From positions 1-35,841 of the forward strand of contig JAAYSF010000079.1 of the NCBI GenBank assembly GCA_012523975.1: a DNA stretch of 35,841 bases, in the 5' to 3' direction. Position numbers and translations under genes: made by a program. Shown piece by piece: positions 22,486 through 30,570 of the stretch. Below the pieces are notes generated by a model. That model saw only the letters and a program-made list of their open reading frames with translations. It made no database searches and was not told where the DNA came from. This stretch comes from Veillonellaceae bacterium (lineage in GTDB: Bacteria > Bacillota > Negativicutes > JAAYSF01). Within the stretch, counting starts at the first letter, position 1. Each line of letters opens with the position of its first letter.

Positions 22486-22514
22486 AGAATATCATGTTAG
22501 ATTTCCTAAGTCAA
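22486..22514 (-). promoter_or_regulatory. promoter of infC-rpmI-rplT
   Basis: TTGACT (22509-22514), 17 bases, then TATTCT (22486-22491) with a TGn extension. It lies immediately downstream of the thrS stop codon, so the translation-factor operon can be made independently of thrS. Confidence 0.8.
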
Positions 22515-22516
22515 GT

Positions 22517-24427
22517 TTATTTCTTTGCTATTATTTCATTTAACACATTATCAATAAACTCATTGACAGGCTGAGTGCCTATTTCGCCTTGGCCGCGTTT
22601 ACGAACGGCCACGCTTTGCACTTCTGCCTCTTTGTCACCAACGACTAGGATATAAGGTGTTTTTTCCAGTTGCGCTTCCCTAATCTTATACCCAATCTTC
22701 TCATTGCGCTCATCGACCTCAACCCTAATATCCTTGTCATTCATAAGCGCCTCAATTTCGCGTGCATAGGCAACATGACGGTCGGTAATAGGCAGAATCT
22801 TAACTTGAACAGGCGCCAGCCAGATCGGAAACGCTCCGGCATAATGCTCAATGAGGATACCAATGAAGCGCTCCATACTGCCGTAAGCCACACGATGAAT
22901 CATAACCGGGCGATGTTTTTGACCGTCTTCACCTACATAGGTAAGGTCAAATTTTTCCGGCATCTGCATATCTAATTGGATAGTCCCGCACTGCCAAGTC
23001 CGACCAATCGAATCGCGTAAATGAAAATCGATTTTAGGACCATAAAATGCGCCGTCGCCTTCATTTACTTTGTATTCCATACCGCAGTCCTCAAGCGCTT
23101 CCCTGAGAGCATTAGTCGCCAATTCCCAATCAGCGTCTGATCCCATCGACTTCTCAGGACGGGTGCTAAGTTCGGCATGGTATGTCAACCCAAAAGTGCT
23201 GTAAATTTTATTGAATAAATCAATTACATTCTGAATCTCAGCTTTAATTTGGGAAGGCAACATGAAAATATGAGCATCATCTTGAGTAAAACTCCGCACC
23301 CTCATTAAGCCATGCAAAGCACCTGAAAGCTCATGCCGGTGAACTAAGCCAAGCTCAGCGGTGCGAAGCGGCAAGTCACGATAACTATGATGCTGAGTAC
23401 GATACACCAAAATTCCGCCCGGACAATTCATCGGTTTAACCGCATAACCTTCGCCATCGATGTTAGTAAAATACATATTCTCGCGATAATGATCCCAGTG
23501 GCCCGATTGCTGCCATAGCCGCTGATGCATTATAATTGGGGTCTTTATTTCCTTATAGCCATATTTAACATGGATTTTACGCCAAAAATTCTCCAGCTCA
23601 TTACGAATAACCATACCTTTCGGATGGAAGAATGGAAAACCTGGGCCCTCTTCCTGAATACTGAACAAATCAAGTTCACGACCCAATTTACGGTGATCGC
23701 GTTTGGCTGCCTCTTCAAGCATTTGCAGGTAAGCATCTAACTCCGACTTTTTCTCAAAAGCCGTTCCATAAATACGTTGAAGCATTTTCCGTTTTTCATC
23801 GCCGCGCCAGTAAGCTCCAGCCAAACTCTGGAGTTTTATAGCCTTGACCTTACCTGTAGACGGAACATGCGGTCCTGCGCATAAATCTACAAATTCTCCC
23901 TGCTTATAAAGAGAAATGGCGACATCGGCGGGAAGATCATTAATGAGTTCAACTTTATAAGACTCGCCTTTTGCTTCAAAAAGCTTTATAGCTTCCTCAC
24001 GCGATACCTCAACTCGTTCAATCGGTAAATTCTCTTTTACAATCCTTTCCATTTCCCTTTGAATCTTTTCAATATCTTCAGGCGTAAAAGAGTACACTGA
24101 ATCAAAATCATAATAAAAACCGTTAGCGATTGCCGGTCCAATTGCTAATTTTGTATCTTTATACAGTCGCTGAACAGCTTGGGCCAAAATATGCGATGCA
24201 CTATGCCGCAGCGTATCTTTGCCCTCAGGATCTTCAAAAGTTACGAAATCGACCTTGGTGTTTTCATTTAATTTATAACGAAGATCAACAAGCTGTCCAT
24301 TCACTTTTGCAGCAAGCGCGCTTTTTGCTAAGCTCCTACTGAGAGATTCAGCGACTTCGGCCAACGATATTCCTTGCTCGAACTCTCGTTGTGAGCCATC
24401 TTTTAGTTCAATTTGAATTCTACCCAC
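22517..24427 (-). CDS. thrS: Threonyl-tRNA synthetase
   Basis: A 636-residue ThrRS of full length. It has an N-terminal TGS domain (about 1-62), the SAD editing domain with HSASHILAQAV and the FVDLCAGPHVPSTG block, a class II core with Zn-binding PMNCPGGILVY and HRHELSGALHGLMRVR, and a C-terminal anticodon-binding domain (WLAPVQVKILPI onward). It charges tRNA-Thr and removes mis-attached Ser. The start is GTG with AAGGAG 8 bases upstream. The gene is controlled by the T-box upstream. Confidence 0.97.
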   Translation of the reverse strand: MGRIQIELKDGSQREFEQGISLAEVAESLSRSLAKSALAAKVNGQLVDLRYKLNENTKVDFVTFEDPEGKDTLRHSASHILAQAVQRLYKDTKLAIGPAIANGFYYDFDSVYSFTPEDIEKIQREMERIVKENLPIERVEVSREEAIKLFEAKGESYKVELINDLPADVAISLYKQGEFVDLCAGPHVPSTGKVKAIKLQSLAGAYWRGDEKRKMLQRIYGTAFEKKSELDAYLQMLEEAAKRDHRKLGRELDLFSIQEEGPGFPFFHPKGMVIRNELENFWRKIHVKYGYKEIKTPIIMHQRLWQQSGHWDHYRENMYFTNIDGEGYAVKPMNCPGGILVYRTQHHSYRDLPLRTAELGLVHRHELSGALHGLMRVRSFTQDDAHIFMLPSQIKAEIQNVIDLFNKIYSTFGLTYHAELSTRPEKSMGSDADWELATNALREALEDCGMEYKVNEGDGAFYGPKIDFHLRDSIGRTWQCGTIQLDMQMPEKFDLTYVGEDGQKHRPVMIHRVAYGSMERFIGILIEHYAGAFPIWLAPVQVKILPITDRHVAYAREIEALMNDKDIRVEVDERNEKIGYKIREAQLEKTPYILVVGDKEAEVQSVAVRKRGQGEIGTQPVNEFIDNVLNEIIAKK

Positions 24428-24459
24428 ACTTATTTCTCCTTTATCGTTTGATTGTGAAA

Positions 24460-24744
24460 ATAAAATAAACTCTCATCCCTATATAGGGACGAGAGTTACC
24501 CGCGGTTCCACCCTGATTGGCCTAAGGCCCGTCTTATTTGTTATAACGGGTATCTTCCCGGTTTAGCTTACTGAATTTCAGCTAAACAGTTTGGAGGTGG
24601 TAACAATAGTCGTATACGTAAAAATGCTTTCAGCCTCTGGCATTTTCTCTCTGGCAACGTCATTATAACTTTGCCTTGTCCTCCGCATTACTTGTCACAT
24701 CATGCATTTGATAAAATATTATATTATTTTTCCAGCATTGTCAA
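24460..24744 (-). promoter_or_regulatory. T-box riboswitch of thrS, with promoter
   Basis: The promoter is TTGACA (24739-24744), 17 bases, TAATAT (24716-24721). About 195 bases downstream lies the T-box core AGGGTGGAACCGCGGG (24499-24514), then a terminator pairing AACTCTCGTCCCT with AGGGATGAGAGTT (24468-24497). Two ACC triplets (24596-24601) are candidates for the Thr specifier. Uncharged tRNA-Thr should induce read-through. Confidence 0.93.
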
Positions 24745-24760
24745 GAAATCAGCTGCCATA

Positions 24761-25645
24761 TCAGAATTCTTTACATATATGACAACCTTCACATAATGCA
24801 ACCCTACCTTCAAATACATTCTTAATAGTAACTACCACATTCTGTGAAGAATTTATGTCATGATTATGCAGCATTATATTATAAGGTGCTATGCTAATTA
24901 GCGAAGTGATTAGTAAATCTTCATAGTTAATTTCACTGGCACTTTCCACTATAAAGTTTTCTAAGTAATTGTTTTTTATTGCATCTCCACTTGTATCGAG
25001 AATTTTATAACTGCCAGACTGGCCAATAACAACATGGACTTCTTCTATCTTAGGTTCCTGGATATCAATAAAATAACGTAAAACGCGTATAAATTCTTTG
25101 TATTCCAGATCCATCATATAGTCGTCTACAGCAATATCTACTACTTCAACTAACCTCTTTCGATATTCCTTAAGGCGAAAATTCATAAACCCCTCTAAGA
25201 CCAATTCATGATGATTGTCAAGATATTGAATGATCTTTGTCATAATTTTGCTATGCCGAGCTGTTAAGTTAAAATCTACCAATGTTCCGCTGCAAGTATT
25301 TAATATTTCTAGAGCATTAACAAAAATCAATGACCGCTCATTCTCATTAAAATAATAGTAATTCGTATCGATAATTTTCTTTAACAGTTTTTTTTCTTCC
25401 CGACTAATTATTATATCAGCTAAAAGTTTGGCTACATAGTCTTTGAGTAAGCTCTTTATCTTCTCATAATTGCGGAAAGATAATTCACCTTCAATGACAT
25501 TGCACCCTAAAAACGTATAACGTCCCTTGTTTATCTCATCAATCGCCACGCGAAATCCTTCTTGTCTTAATACTGAGCAGTCCTGCTGCAATCTAGCTCT
25601 TATATAATCTGTTGTTCCCGTCAAGCCAACAGAAAGCAACTTCAC
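24761..25645 (-). CDS. ytxC: Putative sporulation protein YtxC
   Basis: A 294-residue protein matching the YtxC family by length, overall helical make-up, the central block LVEVVDIAVDDYMMDLEYKEF-like segment and position directly upstream of thrS, as in Bacillus. The role in spore formation is not defined. Unusually, the C-terminus ends with a Cys cluster, CEGCHICKEF (Cys 285, 288, 291), which might bind a metal. The start is GTG with AAAGGAGTGAT just upstream. It is a single gene, followed immediately by the thrS promoter, which overlaps the region just past its stop. Confidence 0.8.
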   Translation of the reverse strand: MKLLSVGLTGTTDYIRARLQQDCSVLRQEGFRVAIDEINKGRYTFLGCNVIEGELSFRNYEKIKSLLKDYVAKLLADIIISREEKKLLKKIIDTNYYYFNENERSLIFVNALEILNTCSGTLVDFNLTARHSKIMTKIIQYLDNHHELVLEGFMNFRLKEYRKRLVEVVDIAVDDYMMDLEYKEFIRVLRYFIDIQEPKIEEVHVVIGQSGSYKILDTSGDAIKNNYLENFIVESASEINYEDLLITSLISIAPYNIMLHNHDINSSQNVVVTIKNVFEGRVALCEGCHICKEF

Positions 25646-25740
25646 ACTATCACTCCTTTCCTAGATAGTATATGTGCCCTTATTTATTTGCATACAGGAA
25701 TTCACATGCCGTGTCGCGCTAGCTTTCTCCAAAATAAACA

Positions 25741-25773
25741 AAATAGGCAACCTCCGTTGGAGATTGCCTATGT
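25741..25773 (-). terminator. intrinsic terminator after the GRAM-like gene
   Basis: ATAGGCAA-C-CTCC and GGAG-A-TTGCCTAT pair around a three-base loop (25743-25771) with one mismatch. In minus-strand reading it is followed by TTTTGTTTATTTT. The rest of 25646-25740 shows only the ytxC ribosome site. Confidence 0.8.
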
Positions 25774-25782
25774 CGTCCGTCT

Positions 25783-26109
25783 TTATTTAATAAGTTTTAA
25801 TTGTTCATTAATGGACAACAGCCATTCATTCCGCCCATTTACGATAAATTTTAATTTGCGATCTCGTATAGTCGTGATACTAAGAACATTGGGTATAAAG
25901 TAAAAAGTCTTTCCCGGTACTACGTCCGCAATATGCGCTAGCTGAACATCTTCAATATACTTTTCATTAATGTCTAACAAGTAACCAACAAATACCAACC
26001 GCTCACTTGTTAAATAAAAGGCGCCCGCAAACGCTTGACCATCGCAATATAAGTTAGCATGGTCTTTTTTTATTATTTGTTCTTGTTCTGCTAACCGAAA
26101 GCTATACAC
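25783..26109 (-). CDS. Small GRAM/PH-like domain protein
   Basis: A 108-residue protein that fits a single GRAM-type PH fold: ANLYCDGQAFAGAFYLTSERLVFVG resembles the family's opening strands, followed by DVQLAHIADVVP, a strand with LSITTIRDRKLKFIV and a C-terminal helix. Such domains bind lipids or proteins in eukaryotes; bacterial versions are poorly studied. The frame also opens at a GTG 18 bases upstream, but GGGAG lies 8 bases before the GTG at 26109. No membrane segment or signal peptide is visible. It stands alone with its own terminator. Confidence 0.6.
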   Translation of the reverse strand: MYSFRLAEQEQIIKKDHANLYCDGQAFAGAFYLTSERLVFVGYLLDINEKYIEDVQLAHIADVVPGKTFYFIPNVLSITTIRDRKLKFIVNGRNEWLLSINEQLKLIK

Positions 26110-26184
26110 AACAATCGCTCCCACCACAATATAGTGATAAGAAATTATTCGCGGCTTATTATAATTTTCCTACTACCATGCTAA

Positions 26185-26853
26185 CTACTTTGCTAAAAAT
26201 TCATGTCGATTGACTTTATCTCCAGTGAGCGTATCAGCCGTCTGCCGATACGTAAAACCAGGGTTTAGGCTCTCGACAAAACTTGTCGTCCAACGCTGGT
26301 AGAATTTCTTCATTAGCTTAAAATCAGCACCTGCTCTATCCCAATTTCTCTCCTGAAGACAAACCTCGCCTTCCCAAACAAGTTTAGACGATGTATTCTC
26401 AGTCACCATATCACTTTGATCACAAGGCATACCATTAAGCAAATAGTCATTCAACGCTTTATACAGCCCGCCTATTCCCGCAGCATTATAACTATTAGAT
26501 TCCTTTGCACGACGCCCACAAATAGCACCGTGCTCTTCGAAAGACTCTTCGATAATTGTTTTTGCCTCGTCGCCATAGGTATCTAATAGCTCTTTAATTA
26601 AAGTTGCCTCACGAGTTTCAGCTATATTGATCTGCCGTTGGAGCCAGCCATGAATATTCGACTGATCAATTAATTCCGCTAAATCAATATCAGGTAAAGG
26701 CTCCCCATAAGTCTGCCAAACTTGTTGACGGATTTCATCTACAGCTGGTCCTAACTTTTGTTCAGCCTTTGTGTAGATTAGGTTCTCCCTCTCAACGACC
26801 CGTCTGATTTTATTGTATAACCAGTAGTGTATGTGCCCCAGAAATGCGCTCAT
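26185..26853 (-). CDS. Unknown protein co-encoded with the siroheme reductase
   Basis: A 222-residue, mostly helical, soluble protein that I do not recognise. It starts MSAFLGHIHYWLYNKI and contains a segment ICGRRAKE (Cys about 115), a second Cys in GMPCDQSD and a third in EVCLQERN. The ending is DKVNRHEFLAK. The conserved-looking His, Trp and Cys residues would suit a redox or ligand-binding helper. AGGAGG stands before the ATG, and only 24 bases separate it from the reductase gene, so the two form an operon under the CRP/FNR-like site. A role linked to sulfite or nitrite chemistry is inferred from context only. Confidence 0.7.
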   Translation of the reverse strand: MSAFLGHIHYWLYNKIRRVVERENLIYTKAEQKLGPAVDEIRQQVWQTYGEPLPDIDLAELIDQSNIHGWLQRQINIAETREATLIKELLDTYGDEAKTIIEESFEEHGAICGRRAKESNSYNAAGIGGLYKALNDYLLNGMPCDQSDMVTENTSSKLVWEGEVCLQERNWDRAGADFKLMKKFYQRWTTSFVESLNPGFTYRQTADTLTGDKVNRHEFLAK

Positions 26854-26877
26854 ATTGAGTTCCTCCTTGAGTTTTTC

Positions 26878-27834
26878 CTAAATAACTTTGTTCAAAGCAG
26901 CCAGTAATTCGTCGACATCTTGCCCATGAATTTCAGCCGCTTTATGAACCGGTTCACCAGTTGATGATGGGCAACCTAAACACCCCATCCCTAATGATCT
27001 AAAAACAGGTATAGTCTGTGGATACACTCTAATGATATCACTAATCACACTATCTGCCGTAATTTTATCGCCAAACACCAACGTGCCCTCTGTTAATCCG
27101 CCCGCCACAGGAACTATTTTAGCGCCGGCTTCTGATTGTTTCACTTTGGGCTCGGTTTCCTGACTTACTTCACCATAGAAAGCAGCTAGCACGTCGGCTT
27201 TAAATTTTTCAAATCCTATCCGGTCAATAAACTGGCCGATGCGCTCAATGTCGGCATTCTTTTGATAATACTTAATAATGATATCTACTATTTTCAACGC
27301 CTGATCCTCTGTCAGATCCTGAACTAGTTGATTTGCCAACCGGGGATGAGAACCAGCGCTGCCTCCCACATATATGTCCCAGCCATTGTCAGTCGCCAAC
27401 AAGCCGATGTCTTTGATATGGACTTCCGCACAAGAGTTAGGGCAACCTGCCACACCAAACTTTAACCGGGATGGCATTTCCTTTTTATGATAAAGTTTAT
27501 CCAACTGCATCCCAAGTTTAATACTGTCTTGCTTACCCCTTTTACAAAAAGCTATGCCTGGGCAAATTTTGACGCTGCGCACACAATTAGCGAATCCCAT
27601 CGCCGGCGTCATGTCAAGCTCTTTCCATACATTTTCAATATCTTCAGCTTTTAGGGCCGTGATCATAATACGTTGGGCCGAAGTCAATTTCATTATACCG
27701 CCATATTTTTCTGCAACATCAGCATATTTACGCATAAGATCGGGCTTAATAAAGCCGCCTGGCAAATGTGGCGTTACAGCGTAAGTCTTTTTCCCATCTC
27801 TAACCTTTTGCAAATTCGCGCCTTTAGGCAACAT
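26878..27834 (-). CDS. Siroheme sulfite/nitrite reductase-like protein with DUF1858
   Basis: A 318-residue single-module member of the nitrite/sulfite reductase family. The ferredoxin-like half includes KYGGIMKLTSAQRIMI, and the siroheme-[4Fe-4S] ligands are C91-x5-C97 and C131-x3-C135 (CPGIAFC and CPNSC). After a linker, residues about 256-315 form a DUF1858 domain with SLGMGCLGCPSSTGE, whose CxxC suggests thiol or metal chemistry. It is about half the length of classical assimilatory enzymes, like small sulfite-reductase-type proteins of anaerobes. The substrate is not proven. AGGAGGTGG precedes the ATG. First gene of a two-gene operon with 26185-26853. Confidence 0.85.
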   Translation of the reverse strand: MLPKGANLQKVRDGKKTYAVTPHLPGGFIKPDLMRKYADVAEKYGGIMKLTSAQRIMITALKAEDIENVWKELDMTPAMGFANCVRSVKICPGIAFCKRGKQDSIKLGMQLDKLYHKKEMPSRLKFGVAGCPNSCAEVHIKDIGLLATDNGWDIYVGGSAGSHPRLANQLVQDLTEDQALKIVDIIIKYYQKNADIERIGQFIDRIGFEKFKADVLAAFYGEVSQETEPKVKQSEAGAKIVPVAGGLTEGTLVFGDKITADSVISDIIRVYPQTIPVFRSLGMGCLGCPSSTGEPVHKAAEIHGQDVDELLAALNKVI

Positions 27835-27869
27835 ATTGCCACCTCCTCGTTTCCTCGTTTTCTGTTTTT

Positions 27870-27912
27870 ATAATACCCCGAATAGCCACAGTTTACTGTG
27901 ACAAAAATCACG
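27870..27912 (-). promoter_or_regulatory. promoter and CRP/FNR-type operator of the reductase operon
   Basis: TGTGA-N6-TCACG (27897-27912) is one base from the CRP/FNR-family consensus palindrome. A -10 hexamer TATTAT lies at 27870-27875, with no good -35. With a start near 27863 the palindrome centre falls about 41.5 bases upstream, the class II activator position. A second perfect repeat, CACAGT-TT-ACTGTG (27887-27900), overlaps it. Activation by a CRP/FNR-family regulator (for example an HcpR or FNR type) is inferred. Confidence 0.6.
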
Positions 27913-27940
27913 TTAGTAAAAAACTTTACTTAATTCTACA

Positions 27941-28672
27941 CTAATTATAGTTGTTTATAGCTGCAAATTCATTATCGCTCAACTCACGATAATCACCTAG
28001 TTCGAGCTGATTGTCCAACTCCAAAGGCCCCATAGATAAGCGTTTTAGATATAAAACTTTCTTCCCCACTGCAGCAAACATTCGTTTAATTTGATGAAAT
28101 TTTCCTTCATATATCGTTACTTCAATCTCAGACCGGGTACCGCTAGAGATAATGCTTAAATCACTGGGTAGTGTTACATACCCGTCATCAATAGCAACTC
28201 CTTCGCGAAAAACCTTGCAATCCTCGGCTGTTACCTCGCCTTCAATCAGCGCAAAGTAAGTCTTGGGAACATGCTTTTTCGGAGAAAGCAGGCGATGAGC
28301 CAGTTTACCATCATTGGTCAGCAGCAGTAGCCCCTCGGTGTCTTTATCTAATCGCCCCACCGGGAAAGGCTCGAAGACCTTATATTCGGGCGCTAATAAA
28401 TCGGTAACAACTTTTTCCCTAACATCTTCGGTTGCCGAAATAACCCCCGACGGTTTATTCATCATTAGGTATACAAATTCACGATATACTATCTTATTTC
28501 CGTCAACCTCAATATTATCCTTATAGGGCGAAACATGCATGTCAGATTGTCGCGCAAACTCTCCATTAACACTAACCCGTCCGGCCTTGACAATTCTCTT
28601 TATTTCTTTACGTGAGCCGTATCCGATATGACTAAGTACCTTATCCAACCTCTGGCGATCCTTTTCCGCCAT
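27941..28672 (-). CDS. rsuA: 16S rRNA pseudouridine synthase, RsuA/RluB family
   Basis: A 243-residue synthase. An N-terminal S4 domain (RLDKVLSHIGYGSRKEIKR) and the catalytic domain with GRLDKDTEGLLLLTNDG (catalytic Asp 109) and FHQIKRMFAAVG. RsuA modifies U516 of 16S rRNA and RluB modifies 23S rRNA; length and sequence lean to RsuA. AAAGGTGAG precedes the ATG, and it follows the rsmF-like gene by 6 bases, making an rRNA-modification operon. Confidence 0.88.
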   Translation of the reverse strand: MAEKDRQRLDKVLSHIGYGSRKEIKRIVKAGRVSVNGEFARQSDMHVSPYKDNIEVDGNKIVYREFVYLMMNKPSGVISATEDVREKVVTDLLAPEYKVFEPFPVGRLDKDTEGLLLLTNDGKLAHRLLSPKKHVPKTYFALIEGEVTAEDCKVFREGVAIDDGYVTLPSDLSIISSGTRSEIEVTIYEGKFHQIKRMFAAVGKKVLYLKRLSMGPLELDNQLELGDYRELSDNEFAAINNYN

Positions 28673-28678
28673 AATATC

Positions 28679-30043
28679 TCACCTTTCATCTCTATCCTGC
28701 CAGCGCCAACCAGGAGGATACTCATTTTTTAGACTATACCCTCCGCCCTTGCCCCAACCAAGCGGAAAACCATCAACTGTTACTAAGTGCCAGCCCCTCG
28801 GCCATAATTTTCCCTCTTCTTGAATTGTCTCGCCGCGTAAGTATCTTATAACAGCATATCTATCGCTTTCACTTTTAGCCGACAACTCTAAGCATTGCAC
28901 CGCAGCTTTGACAGCATTTAAGTCCATTCCCATAGCAAAGGCCTGACTGGGATAAAAGCGTCCTTTCTCAACGGTACCAAGTAACCAGCCTGATCGCAGC
29001 ACCTTTAATCCTTTGAGTGGCGGCAAGCAGGACTTTTCCCATAGTACATGACCGCTCCGCTCAATGATATTTCCGCCATCAGGAATCCACTTCTGCCATA
29101 AATCCTTATTTCCCCACACTTGTTGAGAAAAGTCAGCAAGCGCTTGGCGGGCATCAGCAGACAACGATTGTTTATGGCAATACTTATGATTGACACCTGC
29201 CCCAGTTTCATGACTTTTAATTTTAGCCGCAAAATGCCCCTCACCCTTGACTCTATGCGGCCATAATCGTCGTGTTTCAATAATTTCAAAAGACTTATTA
29301 GCCATTACAAAATTCTCAACTTGCTTTTCGTTTTCTTCCCTTGAAAATGTACATGTTGAATATACTATTTCACCGCCAGGAAGTAAGAGCTCAGGTACCA
29401 ATTTCAATATGTCCGCTTGCCATTGAACATACTTATGAACCTCTTGCTCACTCCACTCTTTAGCCATATCTGGATCTTTATGAAACATACCTTCTCCGGA
29501 ACAAGGGGCATCAACCAGAATTTTATCAAAAAACTTTCCGAAGACACTGGCAATGCGCTCGGGAGTTTCATTCAGCACAACGGCATTAATTACCCCGTAA
29601 CGTTCTATATTCTTTAAAAGCACTTTGGCCCGCTGAGGATTAATATCATTAACAACAATCAGACCATCACCTAATCTTCCGGCAAGCTGAACTGATTTCC
29701 CCCCTGGCGCCGCACACAAGTCTAAAACCATATCTCCCGCTTGAACATCAAGCAACTCCGCCGGAAGCATCGCACTTGGTTCTTGAATGTAGTATAAACC
29801 GGCATAATAATACGGATGCTTCGCAGGCCGTACTTCTTGTTCATTATAATAAAAACCATCATAGCACCATGGAATATCTTCTTCAACAAAAGGAATCAAT
29901 TTTGCTAATTCTTCAGAAGATATCTTCAGCCGATTTGTCCTAAGCCCAGCAGTACGCGGTTTTGAATAACTCTGTAAAAAATCAGAAAACTCCTGACCTA
30001 AAGTGTCTTGCATCTTCTGTAAAAATTCTTGCGGTAATTTCAT
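28679..30043 (-). CDS. rsmF: 16S rRNA (cytosine-C5)-methyltransferase, RsmF-like
   Basis: A 454-residue RsmB/NOP-family enzyme. SAM-binding motif DLCAAPGGK (108-116), then VDAPCSGEGMF with Cys 181 and YSTCTFSREENE with the catalytic Cys 231. The C-terminal third (about 290-454) is the RsmF-type PUA-like RNA-binding extension with LRSGWLLG and GWGKGG. It makes 5-methylcytosine in 16S rRNA, most likely in the decoding region. AAAGGATG lies before the ATG. It is in an operon with rsuA. Confidence 0.9.
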   Translation of the reverse strand: MKLPQEFLQKMQDTLGQEFSDFLQSYSKPRTAGLRTNRLKISSEELAKLIPFVEEDIPWCYDGFYYNEQEVRPAKHPYYYAGLYYIQEPSAMLPAELLDVQAGDMVLDLCAAPGGKSVQLAGRLGDGLIVVNDINPQRAKVLLKNIERYGVINAVVLNETPERIASVFGKFFDKILVDAPCSGEGMFHKDPDMAKEWSEQEVHKYVQWQADILKLVPELLLPGGEIVYSTCTFSREENEKQVENFVMANKSFEIIETRRLWPHRVKGEGHFAAKIKSHETGAGVNHKYCHKQSLSADARQALADFSQQVWGNKDLWQKWIPDGGNIIERSGHVLWEKSCLPPLKGLKVLRSGWLLGTVEKGRFYPSQAFAMGMDLNAVKAAVQCLELSAKSESDRYAVIRYLRGETIQEEGKLWPRGWHLVTVDGFPLGWGKGGGYSLKNEYPPGWRWQDRDER

Positions 30044-30091
30044 CTAAGACATCCTTTGCATATTCATTCTACTATTGTGCCCCTGTCTATT

Positions 30092-30123
30092 GGCTACTTT
30101 CGTAGCTATATTTACCAATTATA
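30092..30123 (-). promoter_or_regulatory. probable promoter and hairpin leader of rsmF
   Basis: A perfect TATAAT lies at 30118-30123 on the minus strand, without a good -35. Just downstream the transcript has GCTAC-GAAA-GTAGC (30093-30106), a hairpin with a GNRA-type tetraloop. The 5' region is about 65 bases long and matches no leader class I know. Confidence 0.35.
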
Positions 30124-30168
30124 GCAAACATTAAGCCCTAAAAACATACACAAAGCAATTGAAATATT

Positions 30169-30190
30169 GTGCTGCTTAAAAATGCAGCAC
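30169..30190. repeat. perfect inverted repeat between the rsmF and tyrS promoters
   Basis: GTGCTGC and GCAGCAC form a 7-bp stem around eight bases. It has no T run on either side, so it is more likely an operator or a chance hairpin than a terminator. The surrounding stretch 30124-30247 holds nothing else that I can identify. Confidence 0.35.
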
Positions 30191-30247
30191 TCATCATATT
30201 TTACTATTCTTCTTATTACAAGTGCTTTTTCTCCATTCTGCGTGATG

Positions 30248-30541
30248 TTGACAAACATTGCTTCTCAAAGTATATTAATATTATATATATATCAAATGTA
30301 ATGACTGGGAAGAGTAATCAGGCAGCGCTTTTTCAGAGAGTCAAGGGTTGGTGAGACTTGACAGGCGCCCTAAGATGAATACACCCAAGAACAGCTAGCT
30401 GAACGGATTTCAAGTAGGCGATGCCGGTTGCCACCGTTATTGGCTAAAGGCTGTGCGAGCCTTATGAAGTGGCTGATTAGGCAACATGGGTGGTACCGCG
30501 GGTTTAAAATCCGTCCCTATTTAGGGGCGGATTTTTTATTT
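30248..30541 (+). promoter_or_regulatory. T-box riboswitch of tyrS, with promoter
   Basis: Promoter TTGACA (30248-30253), 17 bases, TATATT (30271-30276). Stem I starts with GGGAAGAGTA and holds a UAC triplet at 30380-30382, the expected Tyr specifier. The core TGGGTGGTACCGCGGG is at 30487-30502. The terminator pairs AAAATCCGTCCCT with AGGGGCGGATTTT and is followed by T (30507-30541). Uncharged tRNA-Tyr should open the gene. Confidence 0.95.
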
Positions 30542-30570
30542 TGTATATCCAATGAACAGGAGGAAGACAA

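Noticed and set aside
23525-23740. Open frames on both strands inside thrS
   Set aside because: They are out-of-frame shadows of the well-conserved thrS sequence.
27887-27900. CACAGT-TT-ACTGTG as a terminator
   Set aside because: There is no T run after it on either strand, and it lies within the promoter region of the reductase gene; it is treated as an operator candidate.
30169-30354. Plus-strand 61-codon open frame before tyrS
   Set aside because: It overlaps the promoter and stem I of the tyrS T-box and has no ribosome site.
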